64,000 nucleotides of DNA from Druceiella hillmani (GCA_039881145.1 JAYKKI010000074.1:7632001-7696000); one strand, 5' to 3'; positions 12,401 to 27,400 are shown, numbered from the stretch's first letter. Translations and numbers: made by a program. The notes: a model not told the origin generated them from the sequence alone.

Positions 12401-15400
12401 ATATGTATCTATAGTTTTAAATAAATTAAAATATAAATATAATAAATTGATATATAATTATTTTAATTTAAAACTGTTAATGTGTATTTTGGACATAAGT
12501 ACAAATTCAAGTACTAAAATTATTTATCTCCATGTGTGTAGCATAAATGTGAGAACTGATATATAATCAATTGAAAACTTGCCATCTGCGCTGCTCATTT
12601 TGAACAAATAACGACTAACAGTAGAGTATGTACACGACTATATTCTGGGTCTAAAATATGCCGTAAACTTCCATCAGTTGAAGACAAAAAAAAAGAAATA
12701 AAAACACTTGTTTAATAATATTAAAAAATAAATAAAATATAATTTAAAAAAACAATACAAGCAAAACTTCTTAACCTTTAATTTGTTTCAATCGAATTAA
12801 AATGAAAAAGCTCTAAGCACTTATGTGTATGTGTTTACAAGACAGAAAATTATCTTCAACTTATTTCAAGTTAATAGAAATAACTGCAAACGTAAAGTCT
12901 ATTAATGTATTTTGAACATTATAGTTATATAAAAAAAAACAGTGGCTTGTAAAATATGTAAAATTATGTTAAAAAACTGCAATAAATAATCAATTTTGTA
13001 AATGATAGTATAGTAATTATTAGACGCTATATACAATTTAGATCAATGAAAACAACATTGTTATTATTTCATCGTCTATTATTAGATATATAGAAAAGCA
13101 TAAAAACATTAAGGCTGAAAAATTTCAGTATTAGTGGTTTCAGTCATTTTTATAATTCGTTGCAATTTGTAATTTTGACTGGAAACGACGTTATGAAATG
13201 TTTTATATTAAATATTAGACAAACATTTAAATTACACTTTCAATAATTGCCAATTAACTTACAGCCGATTGGTAATTTACAAAGCCCCCTTATTGCATAT
13301 TTGCGACTTTCGTGTCCAATACCGAAGTAAAATTTGATATTTATTGCAACCACAATACATTTTGTTTGTATTAATGTATATATTTTATGCAAAAATTTGT
13401 GTTTAAATTATTAATCATTATGTATAAAGATATCTAAAAAAAGTGAAAAATGTAAATAAACTTGTCTGAACATTCAAAAAGATATAAATTTTAAGTCTTT
13501 TTTATCGCATAATGGCAAAATGGACCCAAATTTCATTTTTGCATATATACAACTGTAGTGGTCAGAAGGTTAAAGGATAATCATCTTTTAAGTCTGAAGC
13601 TGTTGAAGTGGCTTATATCTTGATGCAGATTTTGAGGCTTACGCTGCTGCATGCTATTGGAATGCTTACTTCTCTTTAAATTTTTGAAATTTTAAAAAGC
13701 TACTATAGCTTTTTTCCAGATTTAATTTTTTAACTGCAATAAGAAAAGAAAAATAGCATAGAATCTTTGAGCAATATTCGCCCTATGAGCACAGAGTCAA
13801 AAGTAATAGAAAAAGTAGTTCATAATCATCCGTCTTTTTAAAATCTATAAATTATCTTCCCTAGACTTAGTCTGGTTTGTATCGAAACCATAATACGTCC
13901 AGAGTATTGTCATCCATCACAAACAATATTTTCTAAAAGTGAAGCTGCAGTCATCGTTCTTTTAGGCCAATACCTATTCTTATAGCAAAACTTCACTACT
14001 ATGGTGTATAAGATGCTGTTCGCCAATAGTTTTAATGTTGCTATTATCAATACTATCTTTTAAGCATATCTGATAAGCTGATTTAAAGAATACAGGATAC
14101 ATGCGCATAGTTTTATCTTCGTATCCTAGTAAATATTCTATATTTAAATGGTAAGGGGTGTTTAGGATCCCTTGTATTTGTATGAGCAATTTATTTGTTC
14201 TGGTGTTGGTTACGCCCATGTGGGAAGGAAGCATTTATTGATTATATAAAAATATTGAAGTTTAGGTTTCCATAGTAGTTAGAGTTAGAATAGTATAGGG
14301 AGATAGCTGAAACTGGCCATGCTGGTGATGCTCTCAGCAATAAGCTGAGGTAATTACACTTTTGTGGATTTTATTAACACGGAACAAATTAAATTTACTT
14401 TAAATTTAATTCTGTTTTCTATAAAAAAAAAAAAAAAAGCAATGAAAATATAAAACACATTATGTCGTAATATTTATGTTTTCATTGTTTAATTTCTTTT
14501 CTGCTTTCTTCTTATTATATTATTGCAAATACTACAGCAAGTGACCTCAGATGTGAGATATTAGTTATTACACATGATGAGAATTTACATGAAAATAGAA
14601 GATCATTAATTACATGAAATAGAAGATTATAAATACATGAAAATAGAAGAACATACCAAGAAGACAATGTATGGTATTCAGAGTTGGAAGAAATAAGGCC
14701 TGCTGATCAGATATATATCTCAAATCAAGAAGTCTGGCAATAGGCAAGAAGAACAAAAGGTGAAATTTAAAAATGTAGAATTCTAAAATGAAATATCTGA
14801 GCAAAAAGACAATAAGAAATGTAGAGAATAAAAGATTAAAAATAAAAAACTCAGGAGGGGATATATTAACAAAGGTAAGTTTTGGTTTATGGTTGTGATT
14901 ATAATTGTTTACTCAAATATAGAGTGAAAACCTTAGACGATATGAAGAGAAAAATATTCTAAAACTTCTGAGTATTAGCAGATCACAATATGGTGATATC
15001 TTCAGAAAAGCCAGTAACAAAATAACTTATAAGTATTAATTCACAATGAGACAATATCTTCAGAAAAACTTGTAACGAAGAAAAATAAGAAATTAAATAT
15101 GAGTAAACAATGTATATAGCCAATCGAAGGATTGTACGCATATTGAAAATATTGGTGAAAAGAAGTTGTTTTTGACAGATTGTTTTGACAGATTGTTTTG
15201 ATTTACAAAAACAAATTAAGAAAGTAGAAGAAAGTCGGAAATATAACTATTTTATTATAAATGGATATTGTCTGAGTATTATTTCACAATTTTTGAATTG
15301 GGAAAACTAAAAGGATATTGCTGTTATGCAATGAAACGATAGAATAGATGACTACTCTTAAATATGCTGTTTAAGTGGAATATCAGGAAAAAATTGGTTA

Positions 15401-18400
15401 TTTAAAAAACCATAATTATAAAAATTAAGTAAAAGTAAACAAATTATGAATTTCTAAATTTAATGATAGGTATAGTGAGGGGATATCTCCCTCTCTCATT
15501 CGCTCTAGAACAATAATGAGCATTACTAAAAATGACATCGCAATTCGCAGTCCTCATGTAAAAGTTATATTTCAAATGTAACAACTCGGTCAATTTTTAA
15601 AATTTCTCACAATTTTTTTCACTTATCAGCTTGTACTTTGAAATTATGATTTATAAAATTACAAAAATTAGTCAAAAACCCATATTGGAAGAAAAGGTCA
15701 AACGAAAGAAGCAGTTTTGTGTATGATTTCATTAAAAAATCTAATGGTATTGATCCTTTTAATTTAAAATATATGACTGATATATGAATCTTTTGTAGAA
15801 GATCTTTAGTGGTTTTGACCATCTTTTATAATATTGAACTTGGAATAACCTTCTCTTTTTGACTTAAAAGAGAAGGTCATATCCACTTGTCTATTTTAGA
15901 AAATTGTTGGCTGTGATATATAAGTCACTTAAAATTACTAAGATTTAAGTGAACAATAAGGTACCTCAGATTTAGTATATAATTGATCATTGAAATTTTA
16001 TGTGGTTTTCTAAAATGTATGTGGTCCCAGAGTGACAATTTTAGTTATTAAAATTAAAATTTGCTGTACATTATAAGTCATAAAATCCAGTGAAGGCACT
16101 TTTTAATAGCCTCAATAGACATGCTTTCGTAAATGTTCTTGATACAAATCAACAACAAAGTTGCAGTCAAATAAACTCAGTATTTTTTTACGACGTTTTG
16201 AAAGTTTGTCTCATTTTCTTGTGAAATCACAAAATGTGTTCTATATAGTAGTGTGATTTATCAGTGAAACCTATAACAACTATATTGAATATAATAACTA
16301 TTGTAATCAATACAGATAAATTCCAGTTAATTAGAAGTACTTTAATCATTTTCACGGGTTGTTTTAGGTAATTTGGAAAAACCTGGATTTCCAAATAGTA
16401 AATATAAATATGAACTTTTATTTTAAAAGATCCCAGAAAAAAATAGGTGTAAAAATGGTTTTAAATGAATTTTTTGTCTGGTTATGCTTAACTTTGAAAT
16501 CATCTTATTGGATTCAGTCTCATAAAAATATATAGTTTAGATACAAAATAAGGATTTGTAAAAATTTATAAGACTGTGTTTACGATTAGACCACCAACAT
16601 ATAAGAGAAGCTATGATGATTCCTCTTTTAATACTTTTGCCTATTCCTGGCAATTTCTTTTATATTCTTTAAATGTGTTCTAATCGTTTTGACTATTTTA
16701 TTTCTACTCCCTGTTAATATGTTTTTATTTGTCTGCTATATTTTACTGTATGTAAATTTACAAATTATAAATTCTTTCAGAACCCAAACAACCTGTGTCT
16801 CTCCGCAGTGCAATGGAGAAGATTCGTTTCCTCACACTAACTGCGCAGCAATTTGCTGAAGGGCCTGCGAGGTCTACTCTTATTGCCGAATCAGAAGCTT
16901 TTGCTATTCTCATGAACATATTGTCACCAAACACAGATGTCCCAATGCCAGCTGACTTCTCCACGTCGAGGGAAATTCGGAAATCATTGTTGGCGAACAA
17001 TGTTAACATTAGTGTGAGTAGTATTTTTTCTCATTCTATAAAACTACTGCTTTAAAAGCAATTTTATCCTTTAAGTGCAATTGAACATTTAGTGTTGAAC
17101 CATGCACAATGAGGTTAATATGTCAATAATATATTCAAATGTAATTTTAATAAATTCTTGTAAACTGTGAGGAATAAAAAAACGATTATTTAGAGTAATA
17201 AATGTTTTTTATACATGCTATTTTAATTCCCAACTAAAAAGCCGATGATTACACACTTGGTCGTATATATGATCATTTTTGTCACGCTACATTGGGATAT
17301 TAGGTTTATAATTATGGTGACAAATTGATGTATTTCTAAAATATTTAATGTGAAATTAAATTTTTGCTCTCTAATTTATTCCGTAACTTTGAAATTGCTC
17401 ATTTTTGATAGATTATAGGATTACAACCATAATTTCCTGATATACATCCATAATTTTATGCATGAACTGATTTTGCTGTTTTTTAGTCTATAAAAGTAAT
17501 GATCTTTTACAGTTTTCATTGTAGTCTTAATAGCGAGCAGTTGCATTTGTTACTGGCATCATATGTTGATTACAAATGGTATTAAATTTATGATGTCAAT
17601 TCAAATTATAGTATGTTATTTGGTCCTCATTATTTTATTTTAAGAATTCAGAGGCAGATTATGAAGTGTACGTAATACACTAAGGTGAAAGTGGTGGTAA
17701 ATCCAGTTTTTTCTGTTTTCCATCTCAGCTTGCATATTTGTCAGTGGGGTGGGGTAGGGGTGTGAAAATTAGAATCTTAGAAATATTTCATTCCAATTGC
17801 CAACTTAGACAATTTAAGCAGTTGCGTGTCGGTTGAACTGCTATTAAATTGGATGGCATAGCATATTAATTATACATAAAAATTCCATCTATAGATATCT
17901 AGTATAGCTCGCTGTAATTAAAAGACAAAAATTTCAATAATAACAAAATAAAACATTTAGTTTTTCTTCAATTCAATAGTCACACACGATATGTTTCCAA
18001 TACATTCTTAGTATGTCCAAAATATTGTTGTTCATGTCGTTTAAATTAAAAAATTACTTAATATTTAAAAGTGCTGGATTAGGATGTAGTTTAAATTTCA
18101 TTCTAGCAAATAGCATTTTGCAAATCAGTGAATCTTAACTGCATTGTACTTTGTAGCTCAATGAATTAGTTTTATATCCCCCCGCTAGTTGTTAGTTTCT
18201 TTTTTTATTATGAGATTCCTGCTAGTATAATTTGTTTATTAATAGCTATATCTAATAAGAATATGCTATTGAAATTTTTTGTCCACAAATCCCAACACCC
18301 GATATGAAGTTTTATTCTAATTAAAACAAAAAGCTATAATTTCTATTTATCTAACTTGTTAATCTTAATATCACTGTTTAATATTGTTACCATTACTAGA

Positions 18401-21400
18401 ATGACTAAGCTTGATTTCAGTCCGGTCCATTCCCAGTAGACACACCGAGCCCAGTTATGTTTGATACGCTCCCCTGTGCAGAGGGTGAATATTCTCCATG
18501 CGCTATGGAAAATCACATGCTGAATGATGGATCATCAAAGACGTACTGCATAAGAACACTTCACAGTGCACCATGCTGCGATTTTGTAAATACGGGAATT
18601 CTCGACTCCACTCTAACATTTAAAGTGGACAAAAATATATGTTTAATAGGCGTGCAGGTATGCATAATTTAATAATAATTGAAGTCTTAAGTAGAAGAAG
18701 CAGATAAGTTAATATTTTTCATTTTTGTTTTTTCACATAACTATAGTTTCTTGTCCTAATTAATATATTTTGCACATTAAAAATAATTTTTTTAATATTT
18801 AAGCGTAATTTATATAACCTGTAATAACTAATATGATGGTTTGGATACATATCAAAAGCTTTTTAATTGTAAAAACTACTAAGTTTTTACAATTAAAAAG
18901 CTTTTGATATGTTTTTCTCATAATCTTGATTTAATTACATACATGAGGGGCGACTGAAAAGTTTTGAACTTAGGCTCAAAACTTTTCAGTCGCCCCTCGT
19001 ACCTTTAAGTGTTACTAATGACTCGCGCAGCACATCACTAATTGCGAGTATCCTAAGAAATGTAAATGTCAAGTTTCATGTCATTAGCATCATTACGCTT
19101 TTAGTAACGGAACCATAAACGTCACCATGTCCGAGTCATCCGCACTTTGCATGAAATTAGAGTACTGAGCTGTCATAAAATTCCTTACAAAGAAGAACAA
19201 ATGCCGACGGAAATATTTGAAAAGATATCAGCAGTGTATGGGAAGTCTGCACCTTCATTTGCGACCGTAAAATATTGGAGCCGAGAGTTCAAACACGGCA
19301 GGGAGTCGCTCGAAATGATCCCAGGTCGGGATGCCCAAACAGCGTCATTACTGAAGAAAACATTGAAAAAGTGAAAAAACTTGTTCTCGAAGATCGTAGA
19401 ATCAAGTTGTGGCAGATAGCTGAAGCCATGAGCATTAGATTAGCAAGGAACGAATTGGCGACATTTTGCATAATCATTTGGACATGAAAAAGGCGCGCAC
19501 ACCTTGGTGCTGAAAATGCTCACACCGCTGGACAAGCAGCATCGAGTCACAACTTCACAGGAGTTTTTGGACATCTGTGGTGATAATCCTGACAATGTTT
19601 TTTGACAGTACGATACGGAGTCAATGCAGTGGATAGAAAAGGGAGAAAAGCCACCACAGAAATTCAGAGTGGAAAGATCGGCATCCAAGCTCATGGCCAC
19701 TGTTTTTTGAGACTGGGAAGGAATTTTGTCCCGTCAATGAACGGAGACTATTACGCCGCATTATTGACGAAAATGCGTCAAGTGGTTGTCGAGAAAAGGA
19801 GAGGCAAACTGGCGAAAGGAGTCCTGTTTTTGCAAGACAATGCACCTATCCACACCGCGCGAGTTGCAAGGTGTGCCCTCGCTGAGACAGGATTTGAAGA
19901 AATCAACCACCCACCCTACAGTCCAGACGACCTGACCCCTAGCGATTATTTCCTCTTTTCAAATTTGAAAAAAGACCTCCGTGGACGGATATTTTCCAGT
20001 GACGAAGAAATGAAGATGGCTGTAAACGAACATTTCGATGACAAAAATAGTGAATATTTTTTGACCGGGTTAAAAACCCTTTTTAATAAATGTAAGAAGT
20101 GTATTGAAATAGAGGGAGATTACATTGAAAAATAATTTTTTTATCAGCATTTTTAATATTGCTTCTTTAATATTGATCTTGGCTAGAAAAATCAAACGAA
20201 GCAGTCCCAAAACAGAAAACGTGACCATCACCAAATCTTATACAGAAAGCTCAAAAGCCTACAACCCTTTACCCAAGACTTCTTCTAACAAACTCAATAA
20301 ACACCTATGCAGAAGCTACTAAAATCTCTAGAAACCATGATGTAACAAAGAAAGCAAGTGATAGCAATCATAGTCAACAAACTACCACAGTTGAACAAAT
20401 ACTTATCAAGCAATCAGAGAAGATAGACATACTTCTACAGCAAATCAACACACTGCTTGGCCTCCTCACAGCTTTAATTCCTAAACTTACCATATGATGG
20501 CGTCACTTCGGGTCGCAGCGTGGAATATAAATGAACTATCCTCTAAAATAAACGAACTCGAAGCTATGATTACTTCCAACAAGCTGGATGCAGTTCTTAT
20601 TTCCGAGTCGCACTCTACCAGCAGAAGTTCCTACCGTCTAAAAGGGTTTCAAATATACTGTACCCCTCATCCTGATGGTGGCACCCATGCTGGATCTGCC
20701 TTAGCGATAAGATCAAGTCTAAAACATTGCCTTCTTGAAGCTTACTCAACTGAACATCTACAAGCCACGAGTGTACGACTGGAGGACCGTGCGGGACCAA
20801 TTACCCTCTCGGCGATCTATTGCCCACCAAAGCATAAAATAACAGATAGTAAGTTCTCATTCTACTTCAAAACTTTGGGCAATAAATTCATATCCGGCGG
20901 GGATTGGAACGCCAAACACGTGTTCTGGGGCTCCAGATTGACTCTCACAAGAGGAATTCAGCTCAAAAACTGCATTGATCAGCATCAGTACCACCCACTG
21001 TCTACTGGAGAACCCACTTTTTGGCCAACGGATCCAAACAAGGTGCCAGACTTACTAGACTTCTTTGTGACCAAAGGTATTAGCGATCTCTATACTGGAA
21101 TAGAGTCAAGCCTAGATGGATCATCCGACCATACTCCATTAATATTAACAGTGAGCTCATCAGTAGTGGTACGAGAAGAACCAGTGACACTACATAACGG
21201 GAAAACCGACTGGGAGGGCCTTCGTTCATACCTTAATGAACACATAAACCTGAGGATCCCACTAAAATCAACTGACGACATTGATGAGGCCTGCAAACAT
21301 ATTACGAACATTATCCAGGTGGCCGCATGGAGAAACACCCCGTCAGTAAACAAAACCTTTGATCCTATAATAACCCAACCGATAGAAATCAAAAATAAAA

Positions 21401-24400
21401 TAGCTGAGAAAAGGCGCCTGAGACGAATCTGGCAGCTGTCACGACATCAAGTAGATAAGAGCAATCTTAACAGAGCAATAAAGGACTTAAGATCAATCCT
21501 TAAAGAACAAAAAAATAACTGTCTGCGGAATACCCTTGAGCTAATGTCACCATTTGCCCGTGGAGAACATTCTTTGTGGAAGGCTACCAAACACCTCAAT
21601 AAACCCCAACAATCAGTCCCTTCAATAAGATGCCAGTCATCTTGGGCACGGACTGACATAGACAAATGTGAGACTTTTGCAGCGCATCTGGCCCAAGTAT
21701 TTAAACCAAATGAGGGCGACCAGGAGGAGGCTGATCTGGATGCTATATTTAACCAAGACATTCAACTGTGCCTACCCACCAAGTCAACATCACCGAGAGA
21801 AATAGCGTTTGAAATCAAATGTCTTAACCCCAAAAAGGCACCGGGTTTTGACCTAATCACTCCGCGAATCCTCAAAGAATTACCGAAAAAATGTGTTACG
21901 TACCTAGCCTGTTTATTCAACACCATCTTCAGACTCGCTTACTTCCCAAATATGTGGAAAGTCTCAGAGATTGTCATGATCCATAAAGACGGAAAACCGC
22001 CCCACGAGTATTCCTCATACCGACCCATAAGCCTCACTCCTGTTCAATTGAAGCTGTGGGAACGGCTTTTTCTGAAAAGACTTAGTGAGGCTACGTATGT
22101 TAATGATATTGTCCCCCAGCACCAGTTTGGCTTCCGTACAGCACACTCAACCGTCGAGCAGGTTCATCGTGTATATCATTGTGTTTGACAAAGCTTCGAG
22201 AACAAAAAATATTGCTCTGCTGCTTTCCTGGATGTACAGCAAGCATTCGATCGAGTCTGGCATAAAGGCCTGCTGTGTAAAATCAAAGAGAAATTGCCAC
22301 ACTCAGTATTCCACATCTTAGAGTCCTATTTAACTGGCAGACTATTTCAAGTCAAACATGGGGAGGCTAGATCTACCCTGTACCCCATCGAAGCTGGTGT
22401 GCCTCAAGGCTCAGTTCTTGGGCCGGTGCTATATAATATATACACATTGGATCTGCCAACTTCAGATGACGTCACAGTTGCTACCTATGCTGATGATATT
22501 GCCTTTCTGGCGGTAGACGATGACCCTATGACAGCAAGTGAAAAGCTACAGCAATTACTTGACTCTACCTCAGATTGGCTCCAAAAATGGCGAATACGAG
22601 CCAGTGCTCAGAAATCCAGCCACATAACGTTCACCTTGAGAAGAGAAGACTGTCCCCCCGTTCACCTGGGAAATAATATCTTGCCCGCAACTGACTGTGT
22701 GAAATACCTTGGTTTTCACCTAGATAGACGCTTGACCTGGAAACGTCATATAAAAATGAAAAGAGACCAAATAAACCACAAATTTAAAAGCCTGTATTGG
22801 TAGATGGGTAGAAATTCTGTGCTCTCCCTGGACAACAAACTGCTACTGTATAACGCCATTCTGAAACCTATATGGATTTACGGAATCCAGTTATGGGGAG
22901 TTGCAAGCAAAAGTAATGTTATGTGCTTACAAAGGGTGCAAAACAATATACTCCGAACAATCATAAATGCCCCATGGTTCACAAAGAACACTGAAATCCA
23001 TGAATATCTCAACATTGCAACTGTGGACTCTGAGATAGAGCGCTTCAAGAGGACACATTTAATACGTCTCAGCCATCATCCCAATCCACTCGCTTCTGGA
23101 TTACTTGATGATGCCAAGGTGGTTAAGCGACTAAAAAGAAACCACATATTTTGAATAGGCTAAGAGACGCTGGTCTCCTGCTCTATAAACGTCACTGTAT
23201 CACTTAACAAATCTGATTAAAGTCTGACGATTGATTGCAGATAGAAAAAAAAAAATTTTAATATTAATAAGCATTTTTAATACCTAAGGCTCAAAACTTT
23301 ACAGCCGCCCCTCGTACCTTCATCCACTCACAACTTCAATTAACTTACAGTATTCTTACTAATAACTTTAAAGTACTGGCAGTTTTCATTATCACAACAG
23401 TAAACAATTCTCATTATTTTGGTGATTTTCATTTTGGTTTCATGGTGATTCACAATTACCGAGATCTTGTAAGTTCTTGTAATTAGGTGCTACATTATAT
23501 ATACGAAGGGTGATCCAAAAGTCCGCAGAACTGAAGGTTTACAAGTTAAATAGAATAATGAAACTATTTTTCTTTTTCAATATCACCCTTAATCAATACA
23601 TTTATTAGATAGACATAGATTAGACATTAATTTTTCTAAACTATCAAAAAAATATTTCCTATCTTTGCCCTGAAAATGAGCTGAAATTGCCTCCTTCATC
23701 TCACACTTATCTTTAAATTGTTTTCCTCTGAGCTTTTTTCCAGGTTTGGGAACAAATAAAAATCATTGGGAGCTAGGTGGGTGAATCAGGAATTCGAGGC
23801 TAAGTTTGTGAACAGCATGCATCGCAACTTCCATTTTGTAAACCAGCGCTTTGTCCTGCAAAGTTCCTAGCCAGTTCTTTTTCCTTGATAGCTTTCTTCA
23901 GTTTATCCAAGATGGTAGCGTAGTACTCTCCAGTGATAGTGGTGGTACCTTTTTCTTTCTAGTCGATCGATAAAATCCCTTCACAATCCCAAAAAACGGT
24001 TGCCATTAAATTTCCAGCTGATTCTGAGATTTTAAACTTCTTAGGGGATGGAGTGCTCGTTTTGTGCCATTGCTTTGACTCAGGCTTAAAGTGATGAACC
24101 CAAGTTTCATCTCCAGTCACAATTTTCACACAACAAAATTGGCGTAGGTTCATCATCACACAACTTCAAAACCTCCTTAGCGCCTCGACTCGAATACAAC
24201 CTCGAAACTCAAAGCATTCTCTGGACCCATCTTGCAATGACTTTAGTCGTGCCAAGATGGTTGTATAGAATTCTCAAAATTGTTGTATCAGATACATCAA
24301 GTTATTTATTTTTAGGTTTATTTTTATCTTCCAATACAAATTTTTTTACTTTTCTAGACAATATCCGATGTGGTGACTTCAATTGGCTGTTCTGGGCGGG

Positions 24401-27400
24401 AGTCATCTTCAATCGAGTTTCGACCTTGTTGAGATAGACCTTGCCACTTGTAAACCATGGTTTCACTAAGGCAACAATCTCCATAAACAACATTCATCTC
24501 ACTAATGATGGTTTGAGGAGTTTCTCCTTGATCGATGAGAAATTAAATCACAACGCGTAGTTCGATTTGCTCCATGTTCGTACTTCACTTCCAGATTTGC
24601 TTCTTTAAGGGACGATTATTCATTAACAAATGACGTTAGGAAATTGACATTTGACTTTTGTATCTCTAATAAGTTCCTAATTAGCGGGTACCAAGAAAGA
24701 ATGTAGCCCCTCTCCCTTCCTCTTTCCCCTTCATTCTACAGACATTTGGACCACCCCTAAATACAATTTGCTATTCCGTCATTACTGCTTAATTCCCTCA
24801 GTAGAAAATAGTATTTCAGGCCAGGAATATTTTTATTACTTTGTGAAAAATGAAGCAGGTAACATAATATCTTTAGGTAGTACAACTAAAGTCGTAAGCT
24901 TTTTTGGGTGTATAATTTTATGAATTTTACTGAATATAGAAAATCAGTCTCAAAGTTCAGATGCAGATAATGCAGAACTGATCTTCAGTTCTGCATTATC
25001 TGCATCTGGAGTGAACTTATGGAGTGTCACATTATATGAATGTTGAAATAGTAGTTTTTAAATATTTTTCATAGAAATTATTGTTTTCTATTACGTTACA
25101 TTTCATGGAAAGTTTAAAACAACAAGTATAGATATTACTTGTAATCATATTAGCACATTACTGCATTAGATACATATGTTAAAGTTTAATTCTTCATCAT
25201 ATTACACAAGATCAATTTATAATAACAACATCAACCTTGCGATTATACAAATCGGTAATTGTTTATTTGTGTTTATCCAACAGTATCACTTGGATAAATA
25301 CCAATTAATTGCCAGGAAGAGATATTATATATAACAGTATTATTGTTTCTTTATTTAAATTCCATGTCTGTAAAAGATTGGGAAATGTTTTTTGCATTTT
25401 TTACCCTTTTGACCAATATTATATAATCTATAAGAACTTTACGCTTGCATATGCACCACAAATGCAAAACATCATTTGATCATTTGCCTTAATGAATTGT
25501 ACGACTTGCAAGTTGAAATTTTATTTCAAAACTAATTGGAAAATATGTATAATTGAGGAGAGGAGAATATTACAACCAATTTTTTAACTAAACTTGGTTA
25601 ATGTTTTCTTCATTCCATTTTGTTTACTAAGTTTTGTGCATGCACCAATATTAAATATGTATATGTGACATATTTAATATTGGTGCATGCACACAACTTA
25701 TGGAAACCTTGGTGCATTGAATAATATTTATAAATGCACACTAGCTGTAAGCATATAATTGTACTTACAATACAAACTTCTTTACAGTAATGAAGTAAGT
25801 GTAGATAGAATTGTAATAAAATTTCAATTTCGAGTGTGGAATACAGTGGTGGCGAGCAGACAGCTTGCACGCACACCACGCATGTTTTAATTATCGTCTA
25901 GTGATCTTACATGTATGGTAAAAACGGAATCATATTCAAGTGTGCTTCTGGCAAATATACTGAGTATATTCAATGTCAGACACAGAAAGACGCTATTCGT
26001 TGGCTATAAAGGAATAAATTGTTATTGAAATAAAACGTAAAACACATCCTTTTTCTAATTGAGGGCAAAAAATATATTACCTTTAATAAGTTTAAATTTA
26101 TCTTTAATAAGTTTTGTTATCATCTATACGGAATGTAGCTTTAAACGTTACATAAAACAATTGTAAGAGTTTTAAAATTTATATATTTAGTTTGTAAAAT
26201 TATGGAAGTATCTCATAGATTTCTAGAAAAAATACAAATTTGTAATGTTTGAAGAAGAATTTTATATTTGTTTTGTTTTATATTTTAGCTAGTTCAGAAG
26301 AGATAGAAACATTTTATGCTAATCAAAATTGTAATTGATAATTATACATCGGTTTTTGGATCATAAAATCGTTCGTTAAATTAAACGTGTATTGAATTAA
26401 TTTTATTTTATTTTGGCCACAATCCTTTTGATTTACTAACGGGACTCGCGGCATTGGCGGCATAAAAATTTCGTAAAGTATAACTTTTTTTTCTTAAACA
26501 CATGTTTAGTACTATATTCTAATGTTCTATTTCTACTTTACTAGCTACAGTTAAAATTAAAATAATATTTCAATTAATTTAACGTTAATCATTTTAAAGA
26601 AATTAAGGCTTAATTAATAAGCCATAACTTTTCTTGTTGTTATTACCTTGTTTGTTTTTGTTAACTATTTGTTTGATAGCTTATAATAGAACACAGTAGA
26701 CTGCGTGCTATTCTATCAGTCAAGCGTTGCGTTTTGAATTGTCGTGTCATTTTTACATTCAAAGTATTTTGATGTTCTGGAGTATTAGCTTTTGTTTTTG
26801 TTAATTATTGTTTTGATCTTATAATGTCTGTGCGCTATTCCAATTCGGAATTATATGACATGCTGATGTACTTAGATGCATGTGATTGCAATGCTCGCTA
26901 GGTGAGAATAAGGTATTCGGCTATTTATCCAAATCACACTAGAAAGCCAAATGAATGGACCATTGCAAGGTTGGCTAATCGGGTTCATAGTACTGGTCCC
27001 CTCGTTTGATAGAAGATGCTCAGTTGATAGAAGAAGCCACGTGGCTGAAGATGCTATCCTCGATGCATTTGCCGAAGATCCTACTCGCAGCATACGTTCG
27101 ACAGCCATGTCTCTTAGCTTACCGAAAACACTTGTTGGAGATACTTTAGAGAATACGCGAGAGAAGATGGACAACATCTGTTCCACTTTTGTGCTGTACA
27201 ACAATGGCTCACTTGCATGAATAATAATTCGCCAACATTTGTTCGACATATTTTATGGTCAGATGAAAGTACATTTACAAAGCATGGAATATTTAATGTG
27301 TATAACGAACACTACTGGAGCCATATGAATCCACATTTTAAATGACCGAGAAGTTTTCAGCACAGACGACATTTAAATGTATGGGTGGGAATTTTGGGTA

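Larger units (their letters stand above)
20159..23269 (+). mobile_element. Jockey-type non-LTR retrotransposon, 5'-truncated in ORF1, nested in mariner
   Basis: The insertion is bounded by the exact duplication AGCATTTTTAATA and ends with an A-rich tail at about 23244-23269. It holds the last part of ORF1 and a nearly open ORF2. The 5' truncation inside ORF1 is what target-primed reverse transcription commonly gives. Only two premature stops break ORF2, so the insertion is younger than the other transposons in the window. Confidence 0.9.
18945..23311 (+). mobile_element. mariner element (inactive) interrupted by a nested LINE
   Basis: Terminal repeats: GAGGGGCGACTGAAAAGTTT at 18945 and, reading the other strand, GAGGGGCGGCTGTAAAGTTT at about 23310. 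The transposase is split over frames from about 19127 to 20135. The N-terminal part shows YKEEQMPTEIFEKISAVYG, DDPRSGCPN and LEDRRIK. A deletion near 19590 removes the segment expected to hold the first catalytic Asp (the VDETW region). The C-terminal part (19602-20135) keeps FLQDNAPIHTA, HPPYSPDDLTPSDYFLF and the final EGDYIEK. The second and third acidic residues are 35 rather than 34 residues apart because of an extra Asp. The 3' noncoding region is split by the LINE at 20159-23269. The whole lies in intron 5 of the BTB gene. Confidence 0.85.

Noticed and set aside
21090..21761. Minus-strand ORFs of 100 and 104 residues
   Set aside because: Antisense shadows of the intact LINE ORF2 frame.
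22085..22321. Frameshift in LINE ORF2 near 22188
   Set aside because: The downstream motifs are in the same frame as the upstream part; only a TGA interrupts, so no frameshift is needed.
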